Part shown: positions 24,806 through 34,040 of the stretch, piece after piece
Position numbering within the stretch: the stretch's first letter is position 1
Layout: every line of letters starts with the position of its first letter
The notes under the pieces: model-generated
The model's database searches: none
Seen by the model: the letters and a program-made list of their open reading frames with translations, nothing else
Told to the model about the DNA's origin: nothing
Origin: Aidingimonas halophila
GTDB taxonomy: Bacteria > Pseudomonadota > Gammaproteobacteria > Pseudomonadales > Halomonadaceae
Length of the DNA stretch: 64,000 bases
Direction of reading: 5' to 3'
NCBI RefSeq assembly: GCF_900106955.1
Contig: NZ_FNNI01000006.1
Span: forward strand, 62,001 to 126,000
Translations under genes and position numbers: made by a program

Positions 24806-26023
24806 ATGTCGAACACGACTCCCAAGCGCTGTCTGTGGCGTGCTATCACCGTTTTCGATGGCCTACGCACCCTGACCGAACCCATGGCAGTGATCACCGA
24901 AGGGACTCGGATCGTTTCCTTGACGCCGATGCGTGACTGGGATGCGAGCCAGGGCGAAGGCTGCATGGATATGGGCCAAGGCGGCGTCATGACTCCCGGC
25001 CTGGTCGACTGTCACACTCACCTGGTATTCGGCGGTGAACGGGCAGACGAATTCGAGGCTCGTCTGGAGGGTGCCGGTTATGAGGAGATCGCACGTCGTG
25101 GCGGCGGCATCCTCAGCACCGTGCGCGCCACCCGCGAGGCCAGCGAGGAGGAACTATTCGCGCGAGCCCGTCCTCGACTCGAGGCGCTGATCGATGATGG
25201 CGTGACGACGGTAGAGATCAAGTCCGGCTATGGCCTGACGGTGGATGATGAGCTCAAGATGCTGCGCGTGGCGCGCCGTCTCGGAGAGACACTCCCCGTG
25301 CGTGTGGTAACGACGCTGCTGGGTGCCCACGCCCTGCCACCGGAGTACCAGGACAACAGCGACGATTACATCACCTTGGTTTGCGAGGAGATGATCCCGG
25401 CCGCTGCGGCCGAAGGACTGGCCGATGCGGTAGACGTGTTCTGCGAGAAGATCGCCTTCTCGGTGGCCCAATGCGAACGCGTCTTTGAGGCTGCCAAGGC
25501 CCATGGCCTGGCCATCAAGGCCCATGCCGAGCAACTCTCCAACCTGGGGGGGAGTGCCATGGCGGCGCGTCATGGAGCCCTGTCCGCCGACCATATCGAA
25601 TACCTCGACGAGGCCGGTGTGAACGCCATGCGTGAGGCCGGTAGCGTCGCTGTGATCCTGCCGGGCGCCTTTTATACCCTGCGCGAGACGCAGCAGCCCC
25701 CCGTTGCATCACTGCGCGAAGCCGGCGTGCCCATGGCGGTGGCTACCGATGCCAACCCGGGCAGCTCGCCGCTGTTCATGCCCACCTTGATGCTCAATAT
25801 GGCCTGTACCCTGTTCCGCCTGACACCCCAGGAGGCATTGGCCGGCATGACCGCCCACGGCGCCACGGCGCTGGGGCTCAACGGACTGGGGCGAATCCGG
25901 GAAGGTGCTGACGCCGATCTGTGCATCTGGGACATCGACACCCCGGCCGCACTCGCCTACGCGGTCCAACCCGGCCGCCTACGCCAGCGCCTGTTCGGGG
26001 GGGAGCTCGCCCATGCCAGCTAA
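24806..26023 (+). CDS. hutI: Imidazolonepropionase
   Basis: A 405-residue metal-dependent amidohydrolase that opens imidazolone-5-propanoate to N-formimidoyl-glutamate, the third step of histidine breakdown. Motifs: [20 protein letters not shown] (metal His pair) near residue 65, [16 protein letters not shown] near 135, [14 protein letters not shown] near 240 and [11 protein letters not shown] with the metal Asp near 315. GGAGGAG precedes the ATG. Length is normal (about 400-410). The stop is overlapped by the hutG start, so hutI and hutG are translationally coupled. Confidence 0.96.
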   Translation: MSNTTPKRCLWRAITVFDGLRTLTEPMAVITEGTRIVSLTPMRDWDASQGEGCMDMGQGGVMTPGLVDCHTHLVFGGERADEFEARLEGAGYEEIARRGGGILSTVRATREASEEELFARARPRLEALIDDGVTTVEIKSGYGLTVDDELKMLRVARRLGETLPVRVVTTLLGAHALPPEYQDNSDDYITLVCEEMIPAAAAEGLADAVDVFCEKIAFSVAQCERVFEAAKAHGLAIKAHAEQLSNLGGSAMAARHGALSADHIEYLDEAGVNAMREAGSVAVILPGAFYTLRETQQPPVASLREAGVPMAVATDANPGSSPLFMPTLMLNMACTLFRLTPQEALAGMTAHGATALGLNGLGRIREGADADLCIWDIDTPAALAYAVQPGRLRQRLFGGELAHAS

Positions 26024-26972
26024 GATGCCACCCGACAGTGCCATCGACATGTCGCTCTGGCAGGGGCGTACTGACCCGGAGCCCGGTAGCGATCGTTGGC
26101 ATCAGAGAGTTCAGCCGCTGACCCAAGGGGCACAGCCCGGCTGTGCGCTACTGGGTTTCGCTTGTGATGCCGGCGTGGCGCGCAACCAGGGCCGTGTCGG
26201 CGCCGCCGGTGGCCCTGCCGCGCTACGCCGCGCCCTCGCCCCACTGGCCTGGCACCGACATGGGTCGGTCTACGATTCCGGCGACGTGCATTGCGAGGGC
26301 GATGCCATGGAGGCGGCTCAGCAAGCCCTTGCCGATCGCCTCGCCCCACTGCTCGATGCCGGCCACCTGCCCATCGTGCTGGGCGGCGGCCACGAAGTCG
26401 CCTATGCCAGTTGGTGCGGACTCGCCCAGCACCTGACGGAACGGGAGACTTCGCCGCAGATCGGTATCATCAATCTGGATGCCCACTTCGATCTGCGCGA
26501 CCCCCAGCATGTGCGCTCTTCGGGCACGCCCTTCGCCCAGATCGCCGACGACTGTGTACGGCGTGGCTGGCCATTCCGCTACGCCTGCCTGGGCGTGAGT
26601 CGCGCCGCCAACACTCAGGCGCTGTTCCAGCGCGCCGAGCAACTCAACGTGCTCGTCCGCGAGGACCGCGAGTTCCGCGCTTATCGCATCGACGCGATCC
26701 AGCGCGACCTGGAGCGTTTTATCGCTTACTGCGATCACGTTTACCTGACCATCGACCTCGATGTCCTGCCGGCCGCTGAGGCCCCGGGGGTCAGCGCCCC
26801 CGCCGCCCGCGGCGTATCCCTGGCACTGCTCGAGCCCCTGATCGAGGTGATCCGCGACAGCGGCAAGTTGCGCCTGGCCGACCTGGCCGAGTTGAACCCT
26901 GAGTTCGACCTGGACAACCGTACCGCCAGGGCCGCAGCCCGGCTCGTCCATCTTTTGACGCTGAATGACTGA
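26013..26972 (+). CDS. hutG: Formimidoylglutamase (arginase family)
   Basis: A 319-residue enzyme of the ureohydrolase superfamily. It carries the manganese motifs [10 protein letters not shown] (near residue 130), [11 protein letters not shown] (near 158) and [20 protein letters not shown] (near 250). It cleaves formimidoylglutamate to glutamate and formamide in one step, so this organism uses the short branch rather than the HutF/formylglutamate amidohydrolase route. I choose the ATG at 26013, which overlaps the last codons of hutI and follows GGGGGAG by 8 bases; an ATG at 26025 is possible. The frame upstream of it lies inside hutI and is not protein-like. Confidence 0.94.
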   Translation: MPAKMPPDSAIDMSLWQGRTDPEPGSDRWHQRVQPLTQGAQPGCALLGFACDAGVARNQGRVGAAGGPAALRRALAPLAWHRHGSVYDSGDVHCEGDAMEAAQQALADRLAPLLDAGHLPIVLGGGHEVAYASWCGLAQHLTERETSPQIGIINLDAHFDLRDPQHVRSSGTPFAQIADDCVRRGWPFRYACLGVSRAANTQALFQRAEQLNVLVREDREFRAYRIDAIQRDLERFIAYCDHVYLTIDLDVLPAAEAPGVSAPAARGVSLALLEPLIEVIRDSGKLRLADLAELNPEFDLDNRTARAAARLVHLLTLND

Positions 26973-27029
26973 AGCGGCCGCCCCGCCTTCAACTCTTTAA
27001 CCGACATGCTCTTTGCGAGGAATTCCACA

Positions 27030-28724
27030 ATGTCACACATCGACGAGCGCCGGCGCGCCGGCCGCCACGATCCCTCCCGCCAGATCGCCGCGCCCACAGG
27101 CCCCGAGCGCAGTTGCAAGAGCTGGCTCACCGAAGCGCCCCTGCGCATGCTGATGAACAACCTGCACCCGGACGTCGCCGAGCGCCCCGAAGATCTGGTG
27201 GTCTATGGTGGCATCGGGCGCGCCGCCCGCGACTGGGAGTGCTTTGATGCGATCGTCGAGACGCTCCAGCGCCTGGAGGAAACCCAGACGCTGCTGGTCC
27301 AATCCGGCAAGCCGGTGGGTGTGTTCGAGACTCACAAGGACGCCCCGCGGGTGCTGATCGCCAACTCCAATCTGGTGCCGGCCTGGGCCAATTGGGAGCA
27401 CTTCAACGAGCTCGATCGCAAAGGCCTGATGATGTATGGGCAGATGACGGCCGGCTCGTGGATCTACATCGGTTCGCAGGGCATCGTTCAGGGAACCTAC
27501 GAAACCTTCGTCGAAGCGGGCCGCCAGCACTACGACGGCGAGCTCAAGGGGCGCTGGATTCTTACCGCCGGCCTGGGCGGCATGGGTGGAGCCCAACCGC
27601 TGGCCGCCACCCTGGCCGGTGCCTGCTCGCTGAATATCGAGTGCCAGCAGTCACGTATCGACTTCCGCCTGCGCACCCGCTACCTGGACGAGCAGGCCGA
27701 GGACCTCGACGATGCCCTGGCGCGCATCGAGCGCTACACCGCCGAGGGCAAGGCGGTCTCCATCGGGCTGTGCGCCAATGCCGCCGACGTACTGCCCGAA
27801 CTGATCAAACGTGGCGTCAAACCCGACATGGTCACCGACCAGACCAGCGCCCACGACCCGCTGCACGGCTACCTGCCCTCGGGCTGGACCTGGGACGCGT
27901 ACGTCGAACGGGGTCAGCGCGAGCCCGAAGCGGTGGTCATGGCCGCCAAGCGTTCCATGGCTGTGCACGTTCAAGCCATGCTCGACTTCCAGGCGATGGG
28001 CGTGCCCACCTTCGACTACGGCAACAACATCCGTCAGATGGCGATGGAAGAAGGCGTCGACAACGCCTTCGACTTCCCCGGTTTCGTACCGGCCTATATT
28101 CGCCCGTTGTTCTGCCAGGGCATCGGCCCGTTCCGCTGGGCGGCGCTGTCCGGCGACCCGGAGGACATCTACAAGACCGATCAGAAGGTCAAGGAGTTGA
28201 TCCCCGACGATCCGCACCTGCACAACTGGCTGGACATGGCCCGCGAGCGCATCAGCTTCCAGGGCCTGCCGGCACGCATCTGCTGGGTCGGCCTCAAGGA
28301 CCGCGCCCGTCTCGGCCAGGCCTTCAACGAGATGGTACGTAACGGCGAACTCAAGGCACCGGTGGTCATCGGCCGCGATCACCTGGACTCCGGCTCGGTG
28401 GCCAGCCCCAACCGCGAGACCGAGTCGATGATGGACGGCTCCGATGCCGTTTCCGACTGGCCGCTGCTCAACGCCCTGCTCAATACTGCCGGCGGGGCCA
28501 CCTGGGTCTCGCTGCACCACGGCGGCGGCGTGGGCATGGGCTACTCCCAGCACGCCGGGGTGGTGATCGTTTGCGACGGCAGTGATGACGCTCACACCCG
28601 CCTGGGTCGGGTACTTCGCAACGACCCGGGTACCGGCGTCATGCGCCACGCCGATGCCGGCTACGAGATTGCCAAGGAATGCGCTCGTGAGAACGACCTC
28701 GATCTGCCGATGCTGGATAAGTAA
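27030..28724 (+). CDS. hutU: Urocanate hydratase (urocanase)
   Basis: A 564-residue enzyme converting urocanate to imidazolone propionate, using tightly bound NAD as electrophile. The NAD loop [19 protein letters not shown] lies near residue 175, [11 protein letters not shown] near 330, and the conserved region [20 protein letters not shown], with the active-site cysteine, near 360-400. [20 protein letters not shown] and [15 protein letters not shown] are also diagnostic. GAGG lies 9 bases before the ATG at 27030. An in-frame upstream ATG at 27006 lacks support from the family's usual N-terminus ([18 protein letters not shown]). Confidence 0.96.
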   Translation: MSHIDERRRAGRHDPSRQIAAPTGPERSCKSWLTEAPLRMLMNNLHPDVAERPEDLVVYGGIGRAARDWECFDAIVETLQRLEETQTLLVQSGKPVGVFETHKDAPRVLIANSNLVPAWANWEHFNELDRKGLMMYGQMTAGSWIYIGSQGIVQGTYETFVEAGRQHYDGELKGRWILTAGLGGMGGAQPLAATLAGACSLNIECQQSRIDFRLRTRYLDEQAEDLDDALARIERYTAEGKAVSIGLCANAADVLPELIKRGVKPDMVTDQTSAHDPLHGYLPSGWTWDAYVERGQREPEAVVMAAKRSMAVHVQAMLDFQAMGVPTFDYGNNIRQMAMEEGVDNAFDFPGFVPAYIRPLFCQGIGPFRWAALSGDPEDIYKTDQKVKELIPDDPHLHNWLDMARERISFQGLPARICWVGLKDRARLGQAFNEMVRNGELKAPVVIGRDHLDSGSVASPNRETESMMDGSDAVSDWPLLNALLNTAGGATWVSLHHGGGVGMGYSQHAGVVIVCDGSDDAHTRLGRVLRNDPGTGVMRHADAGYEIAKECARENDLDLPMLDK

Positions 28725-28781
28725 GCGCACCACCATCAACGTCCAGTGCGCTGAGCGCTGGGGACGAGTCGAAGCGAGGGT

Positions 28782-28803
28782 CTTTTGCCATGGATGGCAA
28801 AAG
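28782..28803. terminator. Hairpin between hutU and hutH
   Basis: CTTTTGCCAT-GG-ATGGCAAAAG, a perfect 10-bp inverted repeat with almost no loop, in the 175-bp gap between hutU and hutH. A second GC-rich stem (CCAGTGCGC...GCGCTGG, about 28743-28761) lies just upstream. No T tract follows, so full termination is unlikely. It may be an mRNA processing or stability structure. Confidence 0.4.
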
Positions 28804-28899
28804 TAGCGCCCAGGGACGGGTTTACAGCGCCCTCGCGTAGGCTTGTCGACAGATCAGCTCAGCGCGAGCAAAGAACGCATCTTAAAAGAGATTCACTGC

Positions 28900-30435
28900 A
28901 TGCCACATCTCGAGATTCAACCCGGCAATATGACCCTGGCGCAGGCGCGCCAGGTTTACCAGGCTCATGTGCCAGTCAGCCTGCCCGCAAGTGCCGACGC
29001 CGATATCACCAAGGCCGTCGACTGCGTGAATCGCGTGATCGCCGAGGACCGCACCGTCTACGGCATCAATACCGGCTTCGGCCTGCTCGCCCAGACCCGC
29101 ATCGAGAAGGACCAGCTCGAGGATCTGCAACGCTCGCTGGTGCTGTCTCACGCCACGGGTGTCGGCGCGGCCATGGACGACGATCTGGTACGCCTGATCA
29201 TGGTGCTCAAGGTCAACAGCCTCGCGCGCGGTTTCTCCGGTATCCGACGCGAGGTTCTGGATGCCCTGATCGCGCTGATCAACGCGGAGATCTATCCGCA
29301 CATTCCGCTCAAGGGCTCTGTCGGTGCTTCTGGCGATCTGGCGCCGCTGGCCCACATGAGCGTGGTGCTCTTGGGCGAAGGACAGGCCAGGCACGAGGGC
29401 GAATGGCTTTCCGCCCGGGAGGCCCTGGAAGTGGCTGGAATAGGCCCCCTGTCGCTGGCTCCCAAGGAGGGCCTGGCGCTGCTCAACGGCACCCAGGTCT
29501 CCACCGCCTATGCCCTGCGCGGACTGTTCGAGGCGGAAGACCTCTACGCTGCGGCGACCGTCTGCGGCTCGCTAACCGTAGAGGCCACCCTCAGCTCGCG
29601 GGCGCCTTTCGACGCGCGTATTCATGACATAAGGGGCCAACGCGGTCAGATCAATGCCGCAGCCGGCTACCGGCATCTGCTTGGTGAGCGTAGCCAGGTG
29701 AGTGATTCTCATATCGACTGCGGCAAGGTCCAGGACCCCTATTCGTTGCGCTGCCAGCCCCAGGTGATGGGCGCCGCCCTGACTCAGATTCGCCAAGCCG
29801 CCGAGGTGCTGGCCATCGAGATCAATGCGGTTTCCGACAACCCCTTGGTCTTCGCTGAAGAGGGAGATGTCATCTCCGGCGGCAACTTTCACGCGGAACC
29901 GGTGGCCATGGCCGCGGACAACCTGGCACTCGCCCTTGCCGAGATCGGTTCTCTCACCGAGCGTCGCGTCTCGTTGATGATGGACAAGCATATGTCCCAA
30001 CTCCCGCCTTTCCTGGTGGAAAACGGCGGGGTCAACTCAGGGTTCATGATCGCGCAGGTCACCGCGGCGGCATTGGCCAGCGAGAACAAGGCATTGGCCC
30101 ATCCCCACAGCGTCGACAGCCTGCCGACCTCGGCCAACCAGGAAGACCATGTCTCCATGGCCCCAGCCGCCGGCAAGCGTTTATGGGAGATGGCCGACAA
30201 TGTCCGCGGCACCCTGGCCATCGAGTGGCTTGCCGCCTGCCAGGGACTGGATTTCCGCGATGGTCTCAAGACCACCGACTCACTGGAAAAGGCGCGCAGA
30301 ACCCTGCGTGAACAGGTCGCCTACTATGACCGGGACCGATTCTTCAGCCCGGATATAGAAGCCGCTACCGCATTACTTGCCTCGCGGACGCTGAGCGACC
30401 TGGTCCCAGAGGGATTGATGCCCAGTGACCATTAA
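28900..30435 (+). CDS. hutH: Histidine ammonia-lyase
   Basis: A 511-residue enzyme that removes ammonia from L-histidine to give urocanate, the first step of the pathway. The Ala-Ser-Gly triplet that cyclises to the MIO cofactor is in [17 protein letters not shown] (near residue 145). Also present are [14 protein letters not shown] (near 55), [15 protein letters not shown] (near 280) and [19 protein letters not shown] (near 330). I choose the ATG at 28900, with AAAGAG upstream; it gives the standard N-terminus and length (about 510). It is placed last among the enzymes of the operon. Confidence 0.96.
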   Translation: MPHLEIQPGNMTLAQARQVYQAHVPVSLPASADADITKAVDCVNRVIAEDRTVYGINTGFGLLAQTRIEKDQLEDLQRSLVLSHATGVGAAMDDDLVRLIMVLKVNSLARGFSGIRREVLDALIALINAEIYPHIPLKGSVGASGDLAPLAHMSVVLLGEGQARHEGEWLSAREALEVAGIGPLSLAPKEGLALLNGTQVSTAYALRGLFEAEDLYAAATVCGSLTVEATLSSRAPFDARIHDIRGQRGQINAAAGYRHLLGERSQVSDSHIDCGKVQDPYSLRCQPQVMGAALTQIRQAAEVLAIEINAVSDNPLVFAEEGDVISGGNFHAEPVAMAADNLALALAEIGSLTERRVSLMMDKHMSQLPPFLVENGGVNSGFMIAQVTAAALASENKALAHPHSVDSLPTSANQEDHVSMAPAAGKRLWEMADNVRGTLAIEWLAACQGLDFRDGLKTTDSLEKARRTLREQVAYYDRDRFFSPDIEAATALLASRTLSDLVPEGLMPSDH

Positions 30436-30441
30436 GCGCTG

Positions 30442-30464
30442 CCCCACGGGTGATGCCCGTGGGG
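30442..30464. terminator. Strong GC hairpin just after hutH
   Basis: CCCCACGGG-TGATG-CCCGTGGGG, a perfect 9-bp stem with a 5-base loop, 7 bp after the hutH stop codon and 41 bp before the next start. Without a T tract it is not a classic intrinsic terminator. It could attenuate expression of the downstream transporter or stabilise the hut message. Confidence 0.5.
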
Positions 30465-30504
30465 AGATCACCTAGCATTCTCCACCAACGACAAGAGATG
30501 TTTC

Positions 30505-31851
30505 ATGAATGCGATAGTCCTGGCCATTCTCGTTATGGTCTCCCTTAGTCTTGCCCGCGTATCCGTGGTTTTTGCCCTCATCGTCGCGACATTGGTCGGC
30601 GGTCTCTACGCCGGTATGCCACTGAACGACATTCTCGAGGCCTTCAATGATGGACTTGGCAATGGCGCCACCATTGCGCTGTCTTATGCCGTTCTCGGGG
30701 CATTTGCCGTCGCGCTCTCCCGCTCGGGTATCACCGAACTTCTCGCCAACAAGGCCATTCAACGCTTCCAGTTGGGTGAGGCGGACAAAGGGCATCGGCT
30801 GCTTACGCTAACGTTGCTGGGCGCGCTGCTCGCTGCGGCGATCAGTTCACAGAACCTGATCCCGGTCCACATCGCCTTCATCCCGGTACTCGTCCCACCG
30901 CTACTCAAACTGATGAATCATCTGCAGTTGGATCGACGCCTGGCGGCCTGCGTGATCACGTTTGGGATCACGGCTCCCTATATGCTGTTACCCGTGGGGT
31001 TCGGTGCCATTTTCCTTAATGACATCCTGCTCGCCAACCTCAACGAGAGTGGTGCGGAACTCGGCCTGGAGATCAGCCCCGGAATGGTCCCGATGGCGAT
31101 GATCATACCGATCTCGGGTATGGCGCTGGGCCTTGTCGTCGCCGCGGTCTGGAGCTATCGCAAACCACGCCGCTATCAAGATCGGTATCTGGCCCATGGT
31201 GATGAAACGCCTAGCGAAGCGGCACAACACCTGGCGCTCTGGCAGAAATGGATTCTGGCTGCCGCACTCGTCGGCACGGTAACCGTCCAATTGCTGACCG
31301 ACTCCATGGTACTCGGTGGCATCTTCGGATTTGCCCTGCTCTCTGTCAGCGGCGTATTTCGGTGGCGCGAGCAGGACGGAATCTTTACCGAAGGGATGCG
31401 AATGATGACGCTGGTCGGCTTCATCATGATCACCGCCGCCGGCTTTGCCAGCGTGATGCAGGAGAGCGGTCAGGTGGAAGCCCTCGTGGAGAGTTCCACG
31501 ACGCTGATCGGAGACAGTCAAGGGCTGGCGGCGCTGATCATGTTGCTGGTGGGCCTCTTCATCACCATGGGGATTGGTTCATCCTTCTCGACCATTCCCA
31601 TCATCGCCTCACTGTATGTGCCTCTGGCACTGAACTTCGGTTTTTCCCCCATGGCAACCGTGGCCCTGGTAGGTACCGCTGCGGCATTGGGGGATGCCGG
31701 CTCCCCTGCCTCGGACTCGACACTCGGCCCGACTGCGGGCCTCAACGCCGATGGCCAGCACGACCACATCTGGGATAGCGTAGTGCCGACCTTCCTGCAC
31801 TATAACATTCCGTTGATTGCCTTCGGCTGGATTGCTGCCATGACGTTATGA
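30505..31851 (+). CDS. NhaC-superfamily transporter (YuiF-like), probable histidine or amino acid permease
   Basis: A 448-residue polytopic membrane protein with about 11 membrane segments. It resembles the YuiF/COG2056 branch of the Na+/H+ antiporter superfamily, with ALSRSGITELLANKAIQRFQ near residue 70, TFGITAPYMLLPVGFGAIFL near 155, and AALGDAGSPASDSTLGPTAG near 395 as an ion-binding-type loop. Members of this branch have been predicted to transport histidine. The location, 70 bp after hutH on the same strand and without any other histidine transporter nearby, agrees. Assignment of histidine as substrate is inference. Confidence 0.82.
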   Translation: MNAIVLAILVMVSLSLARVSVVFALIVATLVGGLYAGMPLNDILEAFNDGLGNGATIALSYAVLGAFAVALSRSGITELLANKAIQRFQLGEADKGHRLLTLTLLGALLAAAISSQNLIPVHIAFIPVLVPPLLKLMNHLQLDRRLAACVITFGITAPYMLLPVGFGAIFLNDILLANLNESGAELGLEISPGMVPMAMIIPISGMALGLVVAAVWSYRKPRRYQDRYLAHGDETPSEAAQHLALWQKWILAAALVGTVTVQLLTDSMVLGGIFGFALLSVSGVFRWREQDGIFTEGMRMMTLVGFIMITAAGFASVMQESGQVEALVESSTTLIGDSQGLAALIMLLVGLFITMGIGSSFSTIPIIASLYVPLALNFGFSPMATVALVGTAAALGDAGSPASDSTLGPTAGLNADGQHDHIWDSVVPTFLHYNIPLIAFGWIAAMTL

Positions 31852-31864
31852 TGTCTGCAGTTGT

Positions 31865-31898
31865 GCATGGCTAGGCAGACATCTCGGTCTAGCCATGC
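31865..31898. terminator. Inverted repeat at the 3' end of the hut cluster
   Basis: GCATGGCTAG and CTAGCCATGC form a perfect 10-bp stem around a 14-base loop, 14 bp after the transporter stop. No T run. Probable end-of-transcript or 3'-protecting structure for the hut operon. Confidence 0.45.
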
Positions 31899-31926
31899 GT
31901 TGAGCCCTGCCATTGGTGACACCGCT

Positions 31927-32002
31927 TATCGCGACTGACGTCGCTCCCACATAAAACCAGGAGGTCATGGTGTTGTCGGAGCGGCTTCAACCGCGATGCA
32001 GA
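31927..32002. repeat. BIME: paired REP-like palindromes
   Basis: Forward unit TATCGCGACTGACGTCGCTC at 31927-31951, then an inverted unit around 31971-32002 (GTCGGAGCGGCTTCAACCGC followed by GATG). The same pair with a similar spacer (GGTCATGGTGTTGTCGGAG-like) occurs at 57598-57671. REP pairs of this type are extragenic and affect mRNA 3' ends or supercoiling. Nothing else is seen between the hut cluster and mntA. Confidence 0.75.
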
Positions 32003-32104
32003 GTTACCGATGGTATGTGATGGCTGCGGTCGAACTATCCGAATACGATACTAATCACGTAAACTTTGAATAGCCAAACTGGTTACCATTGCAGGTGGTC
32101 TCTC

Positions 32105-32398
32105 ATGAACAAAGCACAGACGATGACGTTGCTGCAGGAGCACATCCAGACACTCGCACGTGAGTATGGTGTCGAGGAGTTGGCATTATTCGGATCGATG
32201 GCCCATGACCAGGCCCGCGACGATAGCGACATCGACATACTGGTTCGGTTTGATGGCCCCGCCACCTCAGCCCGCTACTTCGGCGTGCAGTTCTATCTGG
32301 AAGATCTCTTGGGCCACCCTGTCGATCTAGTCACTGACAAGGCGTTGCGTCCCGAGCTAAGACCATTTATTGAGCGTGAGGCGCTTCATGTTCGGTGA
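32105..32398 (+). CDS. mntA: MntA-type minimal nucleotidyltransferase (antitoxin of HEPN-MNT module)
   Basis: A 97-residue minimal nucleotidyltransferase. The family signature is intact: LALFGSMAHDQARDDSDIDI, i.e. GS...DSD-x-D with both metal-binding aspartates. The C-terminal PVDLVTDKALRPELRPFIER is typical. In characterised systems MntA neutralises the HEPN RNase by adding AMP units to its tyrosine. The start may be the ATG at 32105 or 32123; no strong ribosome site separates them. The last codons overlap the hepT start by 11 bp. Confidence 0.9.
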   Translation: MNKAQTMTLLQEHIQTLAREYGVEELALFGSMAHDQARDDSDIDILVRFDGPATSARYFGVQFYLEDLLGHPVDLVTDKALRPELRPFIEREALHVR

Positions 32399-32747
32399 CC
32401 AACCGCCACGTGAGTGGCTTTTTTATCTTGAGGATATGATCGGCTTTGCCGAGAAGGCGCTTGCCTACACGGAAGGCCTGCAACAGCATGAGTTCCTGGC
32501 TCATGGACTAACCTATGATGCCACCTTGCGTAATCTGGAGCTGATTGGCGAAGCAGCCACGCGCATTCCCAACGAAGTTCGTGCCGAACACTCGGATATC
32601 CCTTGGCGAATGGTCATCGCAACACGCAATCGGTTAATTCATGCATACTTGGGTATCGACACGGATACCATCTGGAGCATTATTCAGGACGATTTACCGG
32701 CACTGCTACAGCAGTTACATCAAATTAGAGCCTCTTATCGCGACTGA
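32388..32747 (+). CDS. hepT: HepT-type HEPN RNase toxin
   Basis: A 119-residue all-helical HEPN protein. The catalytic RX4-6H motif is TRNRLIHAYLGID near residue 83, including the tyrosine directly after the histidine that MntA modifies. LEDMIGFAEKALAY and LIGEAATRIPNEVR are typical of HepT. The ATG lies inside the end of mntA. The C-terminus (RASYRD) and the stop codon are supplied by a REP-like palindrome that begins at 32736, so the original 3' end may have been replaced. The core looks intact, so the toxin could be active. Confidence 0.9.
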   Translation: MFGDQPPREWLFYLEDMIGFAEKALAYTEGLQQHEFLAHGLTYDATLRNLELIGEAATRIPNEVRAEHSDIPWRMVIATRNRLIHAYLGIDTDTIWSIIQDDLPALLQQLHQIRASYRD

Positions 32748-32760
32748 AGTCGCTTCTACA
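32736..32760. repeat. REP-like palindrome overlapping the hepT 3' end
   Basis: TATCGCGACTGAAGTCGCTT followed by CTACA is a near-consensus copy of the REP family seen at 22195, 31927, 36701 and 57598. The hepT stop TGA (32745-32747) is inside it, so the element has become coding sequence. Confidence 0.75.
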
Positions 32761-32815
32761 TCGGTGGCAAAGCGTAGCGCGATCTCACGGTCACTCCTGC
32801 TTTCCATGATGTTGA

Positions 32816-33582
32816 CTAAGACTGGATTTTCCAGGGCAATGGCGGCGGCATCAGTCGTTCACCGTCATACCCACTGATAGTCCCAAATCGATCACTGCCA
32901 CGCTCCCAGTCTCGCTGAGCTTCGGCGATCTCGGCCTTGCTGTGCCCGACGAAGTTCCACCAGATCCATATCTCCTCACCCAGCGGCTCACCACCAACCA
33001 GGATGGTGCGTCCTCCGGCAGGTAGGGACAGGGTGACGGATGAGCGACCACGGCCCAGATACGCCATCTCGTTGGGCGCGAAGCGGGTCCCTTCGATGTC
33101 GAGTTCCCCTTCCAGAGGTAGCAATCCATGCTCGAAATCCTCGCGCAGCGGCAGTGTCACGTCCCCTGCCTGCCGGCCGGCAATATCGAGGCCGACCAAT
33201 GCCGAGAAGGCCAGTGTGGGCGCTTGATGGCCGGCAAACTCCCCCGTGAGCAGAGTCAAGTCGACTCCGTGTTCTTCCCAGTGAGGCAGGTCGGGATAAT
33301 GATCGAAGCGAGGGGCGATCTGTCGGGCCGACTCGGGTAAGGCGATCCACAGTTGAGCGGCGTGCAGGTGAGTCTCGCCGGGTACCGATTCCTCGGTGTG
33401 GCTGATCCCTCTCCCTGCCGTCATCAGGTTGACCTGGCCGGGCCGAATCACTTGCTCGTGGCCCAGGCTGTCGCGGTGCAAGACCTCGCCCTCGATCATC
33501 CAGGTAAAGGTCTGCAGGCCGATATGGGGATGCGGCCCGACGCGAAGGCCACTGGCATCGCCCTTGAAGATGGTGGGTCCTG
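32816..33582 (-). pseudogene. Pirin-family gene lacking its 5' end
   Basis: Encodes pirin from about residue 40 onward: AGPTIFKGDASGLRVGPHPH, LQTFTWMIEGEVLHRDSLG and MTAGRGISHTEE with the metal-binding His and Glu residues, through a normal C-terminus (LMPPPLPWK). The first ~40 residues and the start codon are missing. Open frame continues to 33637, but that part is antisense to the neighbouring LysR fragment, so it is not native pirin. The protein would lack the N-terminal strands of the cupin barrel. Intact pirins are often divergently paired with a LysR gene, exactly what the two fragments here suggest. Confidence 0.75.
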
Positions 33583-33969
33583 CGTGACTATGTAAAAGTA
33601 GTGGACCACGGCGGATTTGCCCCTGCCGGTCGAGCATTGGGTATCCCCAAGTCGAAGCTCAGTCGTCGTATCATCCAGTTGGAGGAACGTCTGGCGACTC
33701 GCCTGATCAACCGCTCGACACGACACTTCGCCGTGACGGAGCTTGGCCAGGCCTATTATCGGCACTGCGTGGCAATGCTGGTGGAAGCGGAGGCTGCCGA
33801 GGAGTTGATCGAACGCAATCACGCCGAGCCACGCGGCTGCGTTCTACATGCGGTCTTCCCTTCACGCAGAGGTCTGCTGCCTGCGGTCAGGGCCTTCCTG
33901 GATTTTCTAGGCGAGAATATCGCCGATGATGATTTCCTGACCCTTCAGCAGAAAAGGGGTTGCCCATGA
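33583..33969 (+). pseudogene. LysR-family regulator, truncated at the 5' end and internally deleted
   Basis: The frame starts at the breakpoint with the pirin remnant: DYVKVVDHGGFAPAGRALGI then PKSKLSRRIIQLEERLATRL is a clear LysR helix-turn-helix lacking only about its first five codons. The helix linker ends at NHAEPRGCV, where the effector domain should begin, and jumps directly to LHAVFPSRRGLLPAVRAFLD, the C-terminal strand and helix of a LysR protein. About 160 residues of effector domain are missing in frame. It is a non-functional or at best DNA-binding-only remnant of the regulator once divergent from pirin. Confidence 0.8.
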
Positions 33970-34040
33970 CCGGCGACACCCACGGTACTGACTTGGCAGG
34001 CTTTAGTCATGCAGTGAGCCCTGCCGTGTCTTTAGAAAGA

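Noticed and set aside
28843-28899. Longer N-terminus for hutH starting at 28843
   Set aside because: No ATG start, no ribosome site, and the hutH family N-terminus and length match the ATG at 28900.
33583-33637. Native N-terminus of the pirin gene up to 33637
   Set aside because: This part is antisense to the LysR helix-turn-helix and does not resemble pirin.
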